Of a stretch of 64,000 nt of DNA, positions 12,750 through 23,432 are shown piece after piece. Made by a program: the position numbers and the translations under genes. The notes below the pieces were generated by a model. It searched no databases, was not told the origin of the DNA, and was given only the letters and a program-made list of their open reading frames with translations. Each line of letters begins with the position of its first letter. Within the stretch, counting starts at the first letter, position 1. The DNA is from Sweltsa coloradensis (Eukaryota > Arthropoda > Insecta > Plecoptera > Chloroperlidae). Where the stretch lies: the NCBI GenBank assembly GCA_024449915.1, contig JAMZAV010000976.1:1-64000 (forward strand). The letters run 5' to 3'.

Positions 12750-13047
12750 ACTCGATAAAAAAACTGACGGTGCTCTGACAATTGACGGTGCCTCTGTGTT
12801 ACAATGACGTGCCTGTGTTACAGCTGACGGAGCTCTCCTTGTGTTACAACTGACGGTGCCCTGTGTTACAACTGACGGAGCACTGTGTTACAACTGTCTG
12901 TGCTCTGTGTTACAGCTGACGGTGCTCTGTGTTACAACTGACGGTGCTCTGTGTTACAACTGACTGCGCTCTGTGTTACAACTGTCTGCGCTCTGTGTTA
13001 CAACTGCCTGTGTTCTGTGTTACAACTGTCTGTGCTCTGTGTTACAG
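12750..13047 (+). repeat. 22-bp minisatellite abutting the exon 2 splice acceptor
   Basis: About a dozen units of a 22-bp motif, consensus TGCTCTGTGTTACAACTGACGG with ACTGTCTG variants. The last unit supplies the GTGTTACAG acceptor and the first exon bases CTGACGG. The same GTTACAG|CTGACGG string also occurs at 12824 and 12916, so decoy acceptors exist inside the array. Confidence 0.9.
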
Positions 13048-13154
13048 CTGACGGCGTGGGTTCCTTCCGGCGACGCATTCACAGTTAGTCCATGTGTGAC
13101 TTGCAAGGAGGAGGGACTGGGTCAGGGAGCACCACGACACACGCGACAGTACAC
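13048..13154 (+). CDS. Adhesion GPCR, proposed exon 2
   Basis: A 107-nt exon between TGTGTTACAG| and AC|GTAAGTTC. It is phase 0 at the start and leaves two bases (AC) at the end. The peptide runs LTAWVPSGDAFTVSPC, then VTCKEEGLGQ, then APRHTRQY. The first ten residues complete the exon 1 signal peptide, with probable cleavage after GDA, and a CVTC pair follows. The AC remainder joins the single C that starts exon 3 to give ACC (Thr). A second acceptor, TTTTAATTGCAG, sits only 90 bp downstream; splicing there gives six more residues and a stop (see 13245). GC content and codon use are distinctly higher than in the flanks. Confidence 0.5.
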
Positions 13155-13244
13155 GTAAGTTCGAAAATACTTATTGTCAGTAAATGTTATTAAGTAACCC
13201 AGCCAATATTATTATTTTATTCAATGTATTTCTTTTAATTGCAG

Positions 13245-13268
13245 CCGTTTAGAAAAAGAAAAATAACC
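13245..13268 (+). other. Possible alternative terminal exon after a 90-bp intron
   Basis: TTCTTTTAATTGCAG at 13230-13244 is a textbook acceptor. Joined to exon 2 in phase, the sequence adds T-RLEKEK and stops (TAA). With exons 1 and 2 this would make a secreted peptide of 64 residues before processing. Sequence alone cannot show whether it is used. Confidence 0.25.
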
Positions 13269-13925
13269 AAAGACATTAGGCTTTTATGATTATCGGTGAG
13301 ATATTGTTTTATTGTTAATTTCATTCATTTATGTCAATTTATTTTATTCGTGAAAATAACATCTCCACAGACTATACTGATACACTTCACTTTCGACTTT
13401 ATACGTAAATATAGCTATCTTCACTATCTGCATTTGAATTCACTTTGCAAATGTGTGTCAGACCCTAAATGATTGTAATTGTTTATTTACAATGTGCATG
13501 CATGTGCAATGTGCATTCTACCTTATTTTGGTATATCTTATAATGTAGTTGCAGAGCGTATTAATAATGTATTTTTACGTATGTTATAATATCGAACGTA
13601 TACATCTATATGGTCAATAAGTTTTAAGATATATTGTTGTATGGATTAAAGACCTAAAGGCTATTTTATGTACTCGAACGAACTTAGGCAAGTTGTTTAA
13701 TGTATCACTGATATCCCTACACATTTGAATGAACATGCTGAAAAATGTTATTAGTAACATTTTTTTATTAATATTGAAGGTTATTTTAATCTTTTCCACG
13801 TCGAAAAAATAGCTCAGGTGATATTTTTCAACTGTTTAAGCCAATCAAAGGTAAAAAATTGTTTTCCATAAACCTTCCTTATTTTGCGTTTAATATGCAC
13901 GTAACGTTAAATCTTCACTATTGTA
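13269..13925. other. Intronic DNA, nothing recognised
   Basis: AT-rich; the antisense 61-codon frame at 13614-13799 has no features. Confidence 0.35.
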
Positions 13926-14115
13926 TGTCATTTAACGACGCCTTTGACTGCATGGTGTTTTCGATACATTGAAACTTATTTTATGTCACTTAACGACGCC
14001 TTTGACTGCATGGTGTTTTCGATACATTGAAACTTATTTTATGTCACTTAACGACGCCTTTGACTTGTGTGTCCGAAACATTGAAACTTCACACTATTAT
14101 AATGATGTCACTTAA
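13926..14115 (+). repeat. 58-bp tandem repeat, about 3 units
   Basis: TGTCA.TTAACGACGCCTTTGA recurs at 13926, 13984 and 14042, exactly 58 bp apart; a decayed fourth start is at 14105. Units 1 and 2 are nearly identical and unit 3 diverges in its second half. Confidence 0.95.
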
Positions 14116-15089
14116 CTTCGATCTCGACCTCGACTTTGAATATTATGGTGGTCATCATTAAACACAGTCTTTGCTTACTGTGTACATTTTCTGAATCCAC
14201 GCACACATCAGTTTGTTTGTGTGTTTTTTTTTCAAAGTAATCTGGTGCATTTATTTGTTGAGATAACAAGTGTATTTTTAAGAGTCAAGTATAAGTTATA
14301 TATAATATTTACTTTAATATTTGTATTATTTTATTTTATAATATTTACAATCTCACACATATTTAACGAAGTATATTAATTTTTGTATGGTTCATAAAAT
14401 ATTTCCCCAAGAATGTAATTTGTTATGAGGTATTATGAATAGTGCATTTGTTTGTGAAATATCTACGAGTAACATCCTCATATGAACGGTACGTCAAGAC
14501 ATCAACTACCTTCCCTAACCACGTGTTGTTATCTGTACCTCTGCACTCCCATTCCGAGTACATTGTCATAAACATATACACCTATATTTTAAACAGTTTT
14601 ATCTTTATTACTCAAGTTAGGTAAAAGAGAAGTTTTAACTCAATAAACCACCTACTGTATGTAACACAATCGAGACAATCTTCCGTGTTATGCGGAAATG
14701 CAACTGTAATAAAAGCTGTGCACCACCTTTAAAATAAGGTTACCATGATTGCTAGAATTCCAGGTTGCATAGCAAAATACATAAAATGAACAACAAACTT
14801 GTAGAAATATGATACCTAAATGGTAACGTTTTAGCGTAGTCTGGAAGCGAAACTTGCAATATAGAGGAATAATGTGCAGATACTTCCGAGCGCTTTACCA
14901 TCTCGACGTTGTTAGTCGTTTGCAAAGACATGGAAGTTTTAAGGCAACTGCTGGCAATTTGTATGCATGCGACATTGCGATTCTGAGTCGACTAGACTTT
15001 CTTACCCTGTTGTATTTGCTGAATACAACCTAAAGATTATTATATTATTGAGTCAGTTAATAAAACCTTACACCTGTATATGTTCGAAG
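14116..15089. other. Intronic DNA, nothing recognised
   Basis: AT-rich, with no frame or repeat that could be tied to another locus in the window. Confidence 0.35.
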
Positions 15090-15200
15090 TACTAGTATAG
15101 TGTTAGCTTAAGAGTATATTTTCGGGGTCGTGATTTCGATTCCACCACTTGTTAATGGTGCAAGCCATGAGGGTAATCGCTCGCCAAGAAACTTTGTGTA
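15090..15200 (+). repeat. tRNA-like SINE remnant
   Basis: TAGTATAGTGTTAGC resembles a tRNA D-arm with its A box, and 40 bp on GATTTCGATTCC resembles a B box. The cloverleaf does not close, so it is an old tRNA-derived piece and not a gene. Confidence 0.4.
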
Positions 15201-15454
15201 AATATCCTTATAAAAATCTCTTCATATATTTGCAGAAACTTACTCACACAAAAGACAACATCACAACATCGCGTTTGACTTTTGAAGCCTTTTTTAATTA
15301 AATCAAAGTCAGAGAGCTATGTCGATTTTTCATTCATACATTTATGTTGTTTGTTTTTATTTATTCGTCTTCTAGCAAAGAACACATTTTCTGATTTAAA
15401 TAGAAGACAGAATATGTACTGTGCAGTGTTGGTTTCTTATGGAAGGTTTATAAT

Positions 15455-15690
15455 AGTTCGACTTGCAAGCGTTAAGAGCTGCGAAGCACCGACAGTGTTG
15501 GCTAGATTTGGGAGGTCACGGTTCGAATCCCGTCGAGACCGGCAATCCTGACTGAAGGTTTTATCCGAGATTTTCCTCAGTCGTTAATGCAAATTTTGCA
15601 ATTGAGTCCTCTTAAACTCCTCGGACATCCCTTCACAATTGTCCGGCAATCAATCGGGTTGGCTGTCAACTGTCATTCGACACATGATGT
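15455..15690 (+). repeat. SINE family B, best-preserved copy
   Basis: The head carries a perfect B box (GGTTCGAATCC) followed by CGTCGAGACCGGCAATCCTG. The body is ACTGAAGGTTTTATCC, CCTCAGTCGTTAATGCAAAT, TTGAGTCCTCTTAAAC and CGGACATCCCTTCACAATTG. Six other copies in the window keep this order: 4262, 27183, 41965, 43925, 45130 and 63468. Confidence 0.85.
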
Positions 15691-17197
15691 GCGTCCGGCA
15701 ACCAATCGTGGTCGGACGCGACGCGAGAAAATACTAATTCGGTCAAGCTATACCTTCAACCCTCACCACCACGCCACTGGTTGGAGCTCGTGCTATTCCT
15801 TCGCTTTCAACGCTCGCAATGCGCAACTATAGGTATACACGGCATTGCAATTTCGAATCACAGTATACAAATAGACGTAGTAAAATTTTGGCTGAAAATT
15901 CAAATTCCTTTTGGAACATTCAAGTGGTAATTTTTCAGTGGATTACGGTATACCTCTTAATATTATTCTTATTATTTATTGATCCACATCACACATGTTA
16001 CATTGTACATACATATTACAATGAGTCTCGAAGCTCGACAATCTCGAAATTCAATTTACCCGAGCAAAGTTTTTTTTTTAAAGCAATATTTCAGTACATT
16101 GACGTATTGGCATAATGTTCAGGGGAATGAATCAACACTTATTTTCATCCCCCACCGTACCTTAACTCACATTTTAGTTTCTGTGACAAACATAAAGCTA
16201 ACAATGTGTTGGTTTCAAAGAAATGTTTGTCAGTAAATAAGACTAGGTATAAAGCTTGATTGTGCTATTAGCCCACACATTTCAATTTACTATGTTTAAC
16301 CCAGGACAGTTTAATGTTCCATCGTCGAAGTTAACAATGTATCTTGAGATTGGATGGAAGGCAATTACTTTTAATGCATGCCTATAGTGTTATTGGGTTT
16401 ATAGGCGGACGGTTTCGTGACTTAGGTCGCTTTGTTAGACCTATCATCAGAGCCTTGTTAGTTAGGGTGAGAGCGACTGAAGAGACTCACTATAGTGCTG
16501 CGTTTCTATATCTTTTCAATAGACAAGCTTCATTTTAATTTGCTTTAGTAAACATCGATAAATCGTTAAATAACTCAACAGAAATGTGATTCTAATTCTT
16601 TGAGTTTCAACTGACTGTGCTTCCCCTTAACTATGTTTTCTTCACACAGAAAGCAGTAGATGCCATTTCATAACATGTATTGAACTATCTGGATTTGGTG
16701 TTCTTGTAAAACCTGTCGGCCAGGTAAAAATGATATTGTTATAAGCTTAAGGATGAAAAATGTATAAAAATAATAAGTAATAATAAAATAAAGTATAATA
16801 ATTTTTCTGTAAGTTTAAATACAAAGTCTTGGATTTAAGGTATTTTCAAACGTTTGTGTACATCAAATATTGGAACCCAGCGAGGCAAGTTGCCTGTTAT
16901 TCTTAGACACTTATTTTATACTATTTGGAGTTTCCTGAGGTTTGTGGTACACGTATTGCTCTATACTGGGGAAGCATAAGTAATAATTGGTATTATAAAC
17001 ATTTTTTACATGAGTAGCTTGTTGTTTTCACTGAGGGATGATTTTTTGTTAAACAGGGTAAATATTGATGACATGGCTGAGTATGATTGTTGCACTTAAG
17101 AGCCCTTAACTGCGTTCATTACTAATTTGTATAATATAATATGTACACAAAAATAGGGCATAATGTATTGTCCAATAAAACTAAACGAACATACAGC
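15691..17197. other. Intronic DNA, nothing certain
   Basis: Frames of 64-98 codons at 15819-16538 have ordinary AT-rich composition and no domains; none has convincing splice sites in phase with the GPCR model. Confidence 0.35.
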
Positions 17198-17290
17198 TCC
17201 ATACAAAAACATTGTTACATGGTTGCCACTGTGAATGTGATTTGCAATTGCGAGACCCGAGTTCGATACCCCGCTGATATGGATTTTGTG
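17198..17290 (+). repeat. Possible tRNA-like SINE head remnant
   Basis: GAGTTCGATACCCCGC resembles a T-arm/B box, preceded by ATGGTTGCCACTGTGA. Only the T-arm half is convincing. Confidence 0.25.
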
Positions 17291-17397
17291 ATTTCTTAAT
17301 TGATTTCCATAAGATCCTTTGGTTCAACAAATCAGTGAATACTTTTCACATTGCGTCAATACTGGCAATTGAAAAATAAAACCAAACAAAACGATAG

Positions 17398-17826
17398 TGC
17401 TTGATTGTTTCACATGTGTGTATTCATTCATATATTCATATATTCATATATTCATATATTCATATATTAATATATTAATATATTCATATATTCATATATT
17501 CATATATTCATATATTCATTCATATATTATCATAAATTCATATATTCATATATCCAATATAAATAATATTGGATATCAAAATATATTCATATATTCATTG
17601 ATTCATTCATATACTGCTGGATTGGACAGCATATACTGCATATCATCATCATCATTCATATATTCATATATTCATTCATATACTGCTTTCATTCATTCAC
17701 ATATTCATTCACATATATTCACTTTCATTTCATTCACATATATTTATTCATATACTGCATATCATCATATCATTCATATATTCATATATTTATTCATATA
17801 CTGCTTGATTGTTTCACATGTGTGTT
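17398..17826. repeat. (ATTCATAT)n satellite flanked by a direct repeat
   Basis: Runs of the 8-bp unit ATTCATAT are interspersed with ATACTGC-type variants over about 380 bp. The array is flanked by two copies of TGCTTGATTGTTTCACATGT (17399 and 17803). The 175-codon frame through it (IFIYSYIHS-like) is a translation of the repeat and not a gene. Confidence 0.9.
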
Positions 17827-18488
17827 TCAGAATAACATTCATTGATAAGCTAGAGAGTCAATTGTTTCACAGCTATGTCTTAAGTTGTACGAGCGTCTCA
17901 AACATATATTTCTGGATGTTTTAGGGCTCTTGGAATGTCATTAGTTGGTCGGCTGCGCAGTCATATTTCGCACACGCAATTTAAACTTAAAACTGATGTA
18001 CAAACAATGGAAAAAAACAATTTTGATTTGTAATTTGATATCAATATGGTTAACTTCATCCTGGTGTAATACTGTTTTTAATTCAAACGGTAGCTATTTG
18101 TGATTAAGTCCCATGGGCTAAAATAAAGCGAAAGGGAAACCCAGCCGACAGGCTTACGTGGCCCGTTTTATAATTTATATAATTAAAAACATAATCCCGT
18201 GAATTCTATCTTCAAAGCAATTTTTAATTGAAACCAACGGTTACTAAAAAATGCAAATCTCACAAATTAATTTTCAATAATTTCCATAATCTTAGAAACC
18301 TTAGCTTTGAATAAGCTTTAAATATCTTTTGATAGTAATAAGTTTCACCGACATACTTGGCAGGTGCCAGTGTTTTATCAAGTATTATGTGGGTTAGCTT
18401 TAGAATGTTTTAAAAATTATAGCTAAATTAACCAAAAGAACAGCGATGCACAGTGTGCCGAGGTTTCTCTCTAATGATCAACGGCCAC
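17827..18488. other. Intronic DNA, nothing recognised
   Basis: No exon-like block or shared repeat seen. Confidence 0.35.
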
Positions 18489-18790
18489 AAACTCTTTTCT
18501 TTCGTACACTCCCGTAGGTGTATTTGATTTCCACATAATCAAACACAAACTCTTTTTTTCTTACACTCCCGTAGGTGTAATTGATTTCCATATAATCAAA
18601 CACACACTCTTTTCTTTCTTACACTCCCGTAGGTGTAATTGATTTCCATATAATCAAACACACACTCTTTTCTTTCTTACACTCCCGTAGGTGTAATTGA
18701 TTTCCATATAATCAAACACACACTCTTTTCTTTCTTACACTCCCGTAGGTGTAATTAATTTCCATATAATCAAACACACTCTCTTTTGTG
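18489..18790 (+). repeat. 57/58-bp tandem repeat, about 5 units
   Basis: ACTCCCGTAGGTGTAATTGA recurs at 18508, 18565, 18623, 18681 and 18739 with spacings of 57, 58, 58 and 58 bp. The middle units are almost identical, which points to recent expansion or homogenisation. Confidence 0.95.
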
Positions 18791-19548
18791 TTTTATGACC
18801 AACTCTTGACTCCAGGTTGATTGGGAGTATACACGCATATTTTGCACAGTTAAGCTTACCTTTAACTTCTCTAGCGCTTAAAAATTATGTTTATAATCTC
18901 TTATTACATTCAATATATTAAATCCAACCTTGGCAATCCAAGAATCAACATTTATTTCAAAAGGTAAATCTGCAATTCGATACATTTATGTATGCAATGT
19001 TCATTGCTGTGATTTTTTTTTACAATATTTTTATATTGTATGGTAAAATTATGAATTTTTGCCGGTTGATAGCAGCATTTGTGTACATTCTTGCACGAAA
19101 TACTATTTTTATCAGGAGAGAAGTTTTCTTACAAAATAAGCCTATAATCATTCCATTTCAGGTGTCTGAAAAGTCTATTCCAGGACTTCTGTGTGGCAAT
19201 GTTGATTCAAATTGTGTTCAAATATATCTAGGAGTTTGGGCTGTTATAGGCGTTTAAAAGCTACTGTTGGACAAATGAGATGGAAAATATATATGTGTAA
19301 TAGGGACCTATTTTCAAAGATCTCTGGAATGTACGCTCCGAAAACTACAAAAAATCACATATTTGGGGTCAGTTAGGTGACTGAAAATAGGTCAGACATT
19401 TCCGTAGATGATGTCATTCCGTCCCAAAAATGCAAGAGATCTCTCCTGTGAAAATGTAAGAGCTAGTCTGCGGGGGGTTGTCGACCTCTAAGTGATAATG
19501 ACGAGTAACCGTTCTTGTTTATTCTTCCATGTTCTTGCGCGGTTTCAG
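18791..19548. other. Intronic DNA before exon 3
   Basis: Ends in a good polypyrimidine tract and acceptor, TTATTCTTCC...GGTTTCAG, at 19520-19548. The 89-codon frame at 18988-19257 has no features. Confidence 0.35.
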
Positions 19549-19724
19549 CATCGGCGATATCTCGTTATCCGCAAGAGATGATATCTCGGAGTCTGCTGCG
19601 AGAGATGATATCGCGGACTCGGCGAGGGGGGATCCCCTAAGTTCAAGGACAAATCAACCAATAGCCATCAGACGGCCGAAGAGATACCCGACGTCGAGAC
19701 GTCCACTTACGACGACCATTGCAG
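19549..19724 (+). CDS. Adhesion GPCR, proposed exon 3 (Ser/Asp repeat and Thr-rich stalk)
   Basis: A 176-nt exon between GGTTTCAG| and ATTGCAG|GTGAGT, with one base left over at each end. Only one frame is open. It begins IGDISLSARD, continues with two variants of the same block (DISESAARD, DIADSARGD) and ends RPLTTTIA. The three blocks are kept in frame by synonymous codon changes, which suggests real coding. The final G joins the AT that starts exon 4 to give GAT (Asp). The segment would be a short, polar, probably O-glycosylated linker between the N-terminus and the GAIN domain. GC content is well above the flanks. I know no family match. Confidence 0.55.
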
Positions 19725-20689
19725 GTGAGTTGAGAGGGATCTGAACTGACAAGTTGCCAGATCCGTCTTTTTCCTAGATGTTGACATTAGTTTGTCCACC
19801 AAAAATTTACTTTTTAGTTAACAAAACACTTGTTGATAACGTATAGTCGAACTTTACAATACATTTATTCTATTGAAATAAATTCAGAAAAGTTGCTTTT
19901 GTTCTTCAGCTATCAATCTTCTGACCAATCGTTTTTAAAATGACTATCTAATCAAAATTGTGGTCTACAAGTTTTTAATTACACTATTTTTTCATATTCT
20001 GCTTATCGTGTAGCTGTTTATTATGTGACCATCATTATTCTAATAAAATAGACCGTTTTCTTCATGCGAACTTTAGTTCAACTTAATTTTTCCTAGTTCT
20101 GAAAGTTCTACTGTTGTTTTACGACTGTCAGTTTCTTTAAAATGAATTTAAATTTAAAGGAACTATATGACTGATTGCCAAATAAATGAGTACTTGAAAC
20201 GCGCAAGCTGAAGCCAATCTTGTCTTGCACGTTAAAAGCTTGCATGCACTTGAGCAAGTGAAACAAGTTCCGACAAAGACGTTTTGATGAATGGAGCTAA
20301 ACTCTTCTCTCAGTAGTAAATTATTTCATTCTAGAAATTCTATTTGGGCACAACGCAGTCAGAACCACTTACTCAGAAATGTTTATCAGTAACTGCGGCG
20401 TACAATACAAGCTTCTTTGGCTAATGATCCCAGCCATTCAAGTATTATTTCAAAAGCAATGTCTTGAATTGTTTTTCGCCTTTGACGGTTCTTTCACATA
20501 ATACTGAGCACCAATGAAATCATGATGCACACTTCTATAAACAAGACGCAATCTACAACATTGATCATACTAGTTACCAAAATTGTTGTGTTTAAATGCA
20601 TTGTTGTTGTAATGCTACTATTTCAAATATCTACGAAAATGTAGTTTATTGTTGTTTCTGCATCTATGTAATTAGATTTATTTAGTTGT
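19725..20689. other. Proposed intron 3, 5' part: nothing recognised
   Basis: AT-rich with no frame, repeat or motif of note. Confidence 0.35.
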
Positions 20690-20730
20690 CCTCCTTTGTA
20701 AATCAGTTTTTATAACTGAATAGGATAGAC

Positions 20731-20783
<53 letters not shown>

Positions 20784-20793
20784 AATAAATAAA
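20690..20793 (+). repeat. Retroelement 3' tail with (TAAA)n
   Basis: AAATCAGTTTTTATAACTGA then ATAGGATAGACGTT, followed by about 15 AAAT units. The same tail occurs at 11326. The next element inserted directly at the end of this tail. Confidence 0.65.
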
Positions 20794-21066
20794 AGGGAAA
20801 CGCCAAAGTCGTTGTTGGACGAGTGAGTGAGCCATGTGTTGAGTACCCGGGAACATTTGCATTTAAGTTTGATGATAATTATTATGTACATGTTAGGGTT
20901 TTGAGTTTAGTTGGTATACGGGCGCGTCAACTGTAAGGCCATGATGCGCCACTCTAGCCTACGATAGGCTAGGTAGGCCTTAGGTATATGAGAAGGAAAG
21001 GGAACGTTACCGGGTACTCAACACATGGCTCACTCACTCGTTTAACAACGACTTTAGCGTTTCCCT
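20794..21066. mobile_element. MITE, CTAGGAAAACGC group (short form)
   Basis: Near-perfect terminal inverted repeats of about 60 bp: AGGGAAACGCCAAAGTCGTT on the left with its complement ending GACTTTAGCGTTTCCCT on the right. Both contain GACGAGTGAGTGAGCCATG and GAGTACCCGGGAAC. The core holds GGCGCGTCAACTGTAAGGCC and GCGCCACTCTAGCC. A sister copy with the same core lies at 54338-54622. There is no coding capacity. Confidence 0.85.
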
Positions 21067-21218
21067 AGTATAATCATTGAACAAACATTTGTGGTCACAG
21101 ACACTTGATCAACAGATACACCCCAGGCTAAATGGAACGGCCAGCTAGTGTACGACTCCTACACTTGTATAGATACTGCCTCCAGCGTCAATGAAAAATT
21201 AAAGACAATTATTTCAGC

Positions 21219-21613
21219 TTAGGGAGGCGAACAGAGAAAATGGTTTTTAGTTTTGGTTTCAGGGCGCGTCAACCGTTCGGTTATGATGCTCCACTCTAAG
21301 GGATTTAGGGAGGAAAATCCTATGCTGGTCAGAACCAGCCACGAGTAGGTGAAAGAAAAGGGGGTTCTCACGTCGTGGTCGTCATCGTCTTTGGCATCGT
21401 TCGTGTTATCATGGTCATCGTCGTCAAGGGGGTTGTCAGGGAAGGGGTAGAGGTCCCCGACGACGACTGCCAGAGGTCGCATCTTTTCGGGGAGTATATA
21501 TACTTCTCTTTTGTACTTACCAGCTGATGTTTGCGAGATGAGATACGATATGCAGAGCAATGCTCTGTGCCAAATGCACGACCATATGGTTTAGGCCTAC
21601 GTAGCGTACACAT
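21219..21613 (-). other. Open acidic reading frame, homologous to decayed DNA at 48.2-48.5 kb
   Basis: A 113-codon antisense frame contains LAVVVGDLYPFPDNPLDDDD followed by two further acidic blocks (NTNDAKDDDD). The DNA matches 48240-48545 on the + strand along its length (GACGACGATGAC, AACGAACGATGC, GACGTGA), where the frame is broken. Downstream it runs into GAGTGG.GCATCAT and TTGACGCGCCC, the core of the 20.8-kb MITE. It is probably part of a larger element of that group. I cannot assign a function, and coding is not proven. Confidence 0.4.
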
Positions 21614-21959
21614 ATCTCACATTCATGACGCAGGTTAGAATAAAGTAGGTGGTCTAGTCTACGATTTTAATTATACCTTTATATGGCGTAGTACTGCGTG
21701 TTTACTGTATAGGGTCTACTGCGGTATTGCACTGTATCTTGTGGATGGTCAATTGGTCATCATTATTAATTAATTGATGAATTTAAACAAGAATAATGAC
21801 ATAACCTTTAGAGAATGACATACCGTGTTGACAACAAAAACATACGAAAAATCACCGACTGATAGCGACTATATCTGAATTGTTTTTTTATATCGTAGGC
21901 TGTGGCCTATTTTTCATATGAAAAATCTAAACAAATGCTACCGATATTTTTAAAAATCC

Positions 21960-22188
21960 CATTTTATTTATTGTAGGTTTAAATCGAAATGGATTGCGCT
22001 CATTTTGTTAGCAGTTCTCAGTTACCTGGTCACGGACGTCTGTTTAAAATTTCAGCTCAATCTATTTAGCCGTTCGGCCGTATGAGCCTGGACAGACAAA
22101 CAGACATTGGACAATGGTCACGGCCAAGGCCCGATCGAGTAGAGCGTAACAGAATCCTCATTCGCTTCGCTCACTCGTCTAATAATAA
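21960..22188 (-). mobile_element. Fragment of a CTAGGAAAACGC-group element (single end)
   Basis: Ends with ATTCGCTTCGCTCACTCGTC, the complement of the GACGAGTGAGCGAAGCGAAT end seen in the long forms. The preceding 150 bp (TTAGCCGTTCGGCC, GGACAGACAAACAGACATTG) is typical mid-element sequence. No opposite end was identified. Confidence 0.5.
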
Positions 22189-23274
22189 TATGCTTACATA
22201 TTTATGTTATATAGACCTACACCCTTTCATATACGCGAATATAATATAATATTCATTTAAGCATTTTATTATTTTAGAGAGCAGATTTAACCCATGTTAT
22301 TTTTGGCACATGCAGTTAACGATACTTATCAAAGTACTATGATAGTCTTGTATATAAACCACAACCTAATCAGTAGTAGAACTACTTTCTGTAACTTGAT
22401 TCAAGAACCTTGGGTTTGTACTGTGTAGGAAGATATGTCTACGGCTCCAAGCCAACTGACCGCTTAAAATTAAGCCTGTCTTATATGCAAATCAGCTTCG
22501 ATTTTTTACATACGAAAGTTATAATTAAATTATTAATGCGAGAACTACATGACAGATTACAGGAAAAAGTTTCACCCACGCGTTCAAATCTGACAAGTAT
22601 AATCTAATTTTGCTGTTTGAACTACTTCTAATTTTACTGATAAGTGGGAAATGTAAAACAAAAATTCAGAAATATTAAATAAATGGAACATGCAATTTAT
22701 TTAGATTTGAGAACGTTATTAAATCAAATTCCCTTCAAACACCTTTCATTCGTGATTTTAAAATTATTATGTTATTCCGTAATGCATTTTACACATAAAT
22801 TTATTTATTATACACAAATACAGCCTTAGAATATTTTACTTTGTACTATATTGTGCATATAAAATAACAAAATTACACCTCTCAAAGTCAGAAACAAACA
22901 ATTTAGATATTTCCCAACATACCAATTAAAACATAACAATAATTTTGATGTGTATTATCTTATCACCAATGTTCAATATTTGAATTAATTTAATAATTTG
23001 AAACAATTTGACACATATTCTTGTACCACAACCGCAGAAAAGGCGTTAAATATCACCACGTCTCTCTTAATTAACATGCAGAGACAAGACACCCATTGAC
23101 AGCTGTGTTACACCAGCGACAAGTTAGCAAACATTACTGTTGTAATGTTGGGCCCAAAGTCCCATATAACCTTCATTGTAGCCACCTCAAAGCACCTAAC
23201 GCGGTAACTCGGCTAGAGCTAACGATCGAGGCCTGACAGAACGAGCCATAACTCCCACTGCTTTCAGCGTGACC
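22189..23274. other. Intronic DNA, nothing recognised
   Basis: AT-rich; the 65-codon frame at 22410-22607 has no features. Confidence 0.35.
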
Positions 23275-23432
23275 CTCACGTGTGAACAGTGCGACAATGG
23301 TTGTTCTCAACCAATCATAAAGACTGGAACTTTATATTTTTAAAGACTTTTAATTCGAGCTGATACTGCACAGCGGTATTGCGAAAGTGATTCGACAAAT
23401 GAATCAGGCAGGCGAGATATATAGCCTACCAG
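23275..23432 (+). promoter_or_regulatory. Possible internal promoter and alternative first exon
   Basis: Ordered core-promoter-like elements: E box CACGTG at 23277, CCAAT at 23311, TTTATATTTT at 23331. They precede an ATG at 23399 and a strong donor, CCAG|GTAAGA, at 23433. The 11-codon start (MNQAGEIYSLP) ends with one extra base, which is exactly the phase the GPCR exon 4 accepts (G+AT, Asp). A receptor from this start would lack the signal peptide and the exon 2-3 segment. Motifs this short also arise by chance. Confidence 0.25.

Noticed and set aside
17397..17924. 175-codon open frame
   Set aside because: It is the translation of the ATTCATAT satellite in a frame without stops; the Ile/Tyr/Ser periodicity follows the DNA repeat.
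18489..18790. CRISPR-like regular repeats
   Set aside because: Units are contiguous tandem copies without unique spacers, in a eukaryotic intron.
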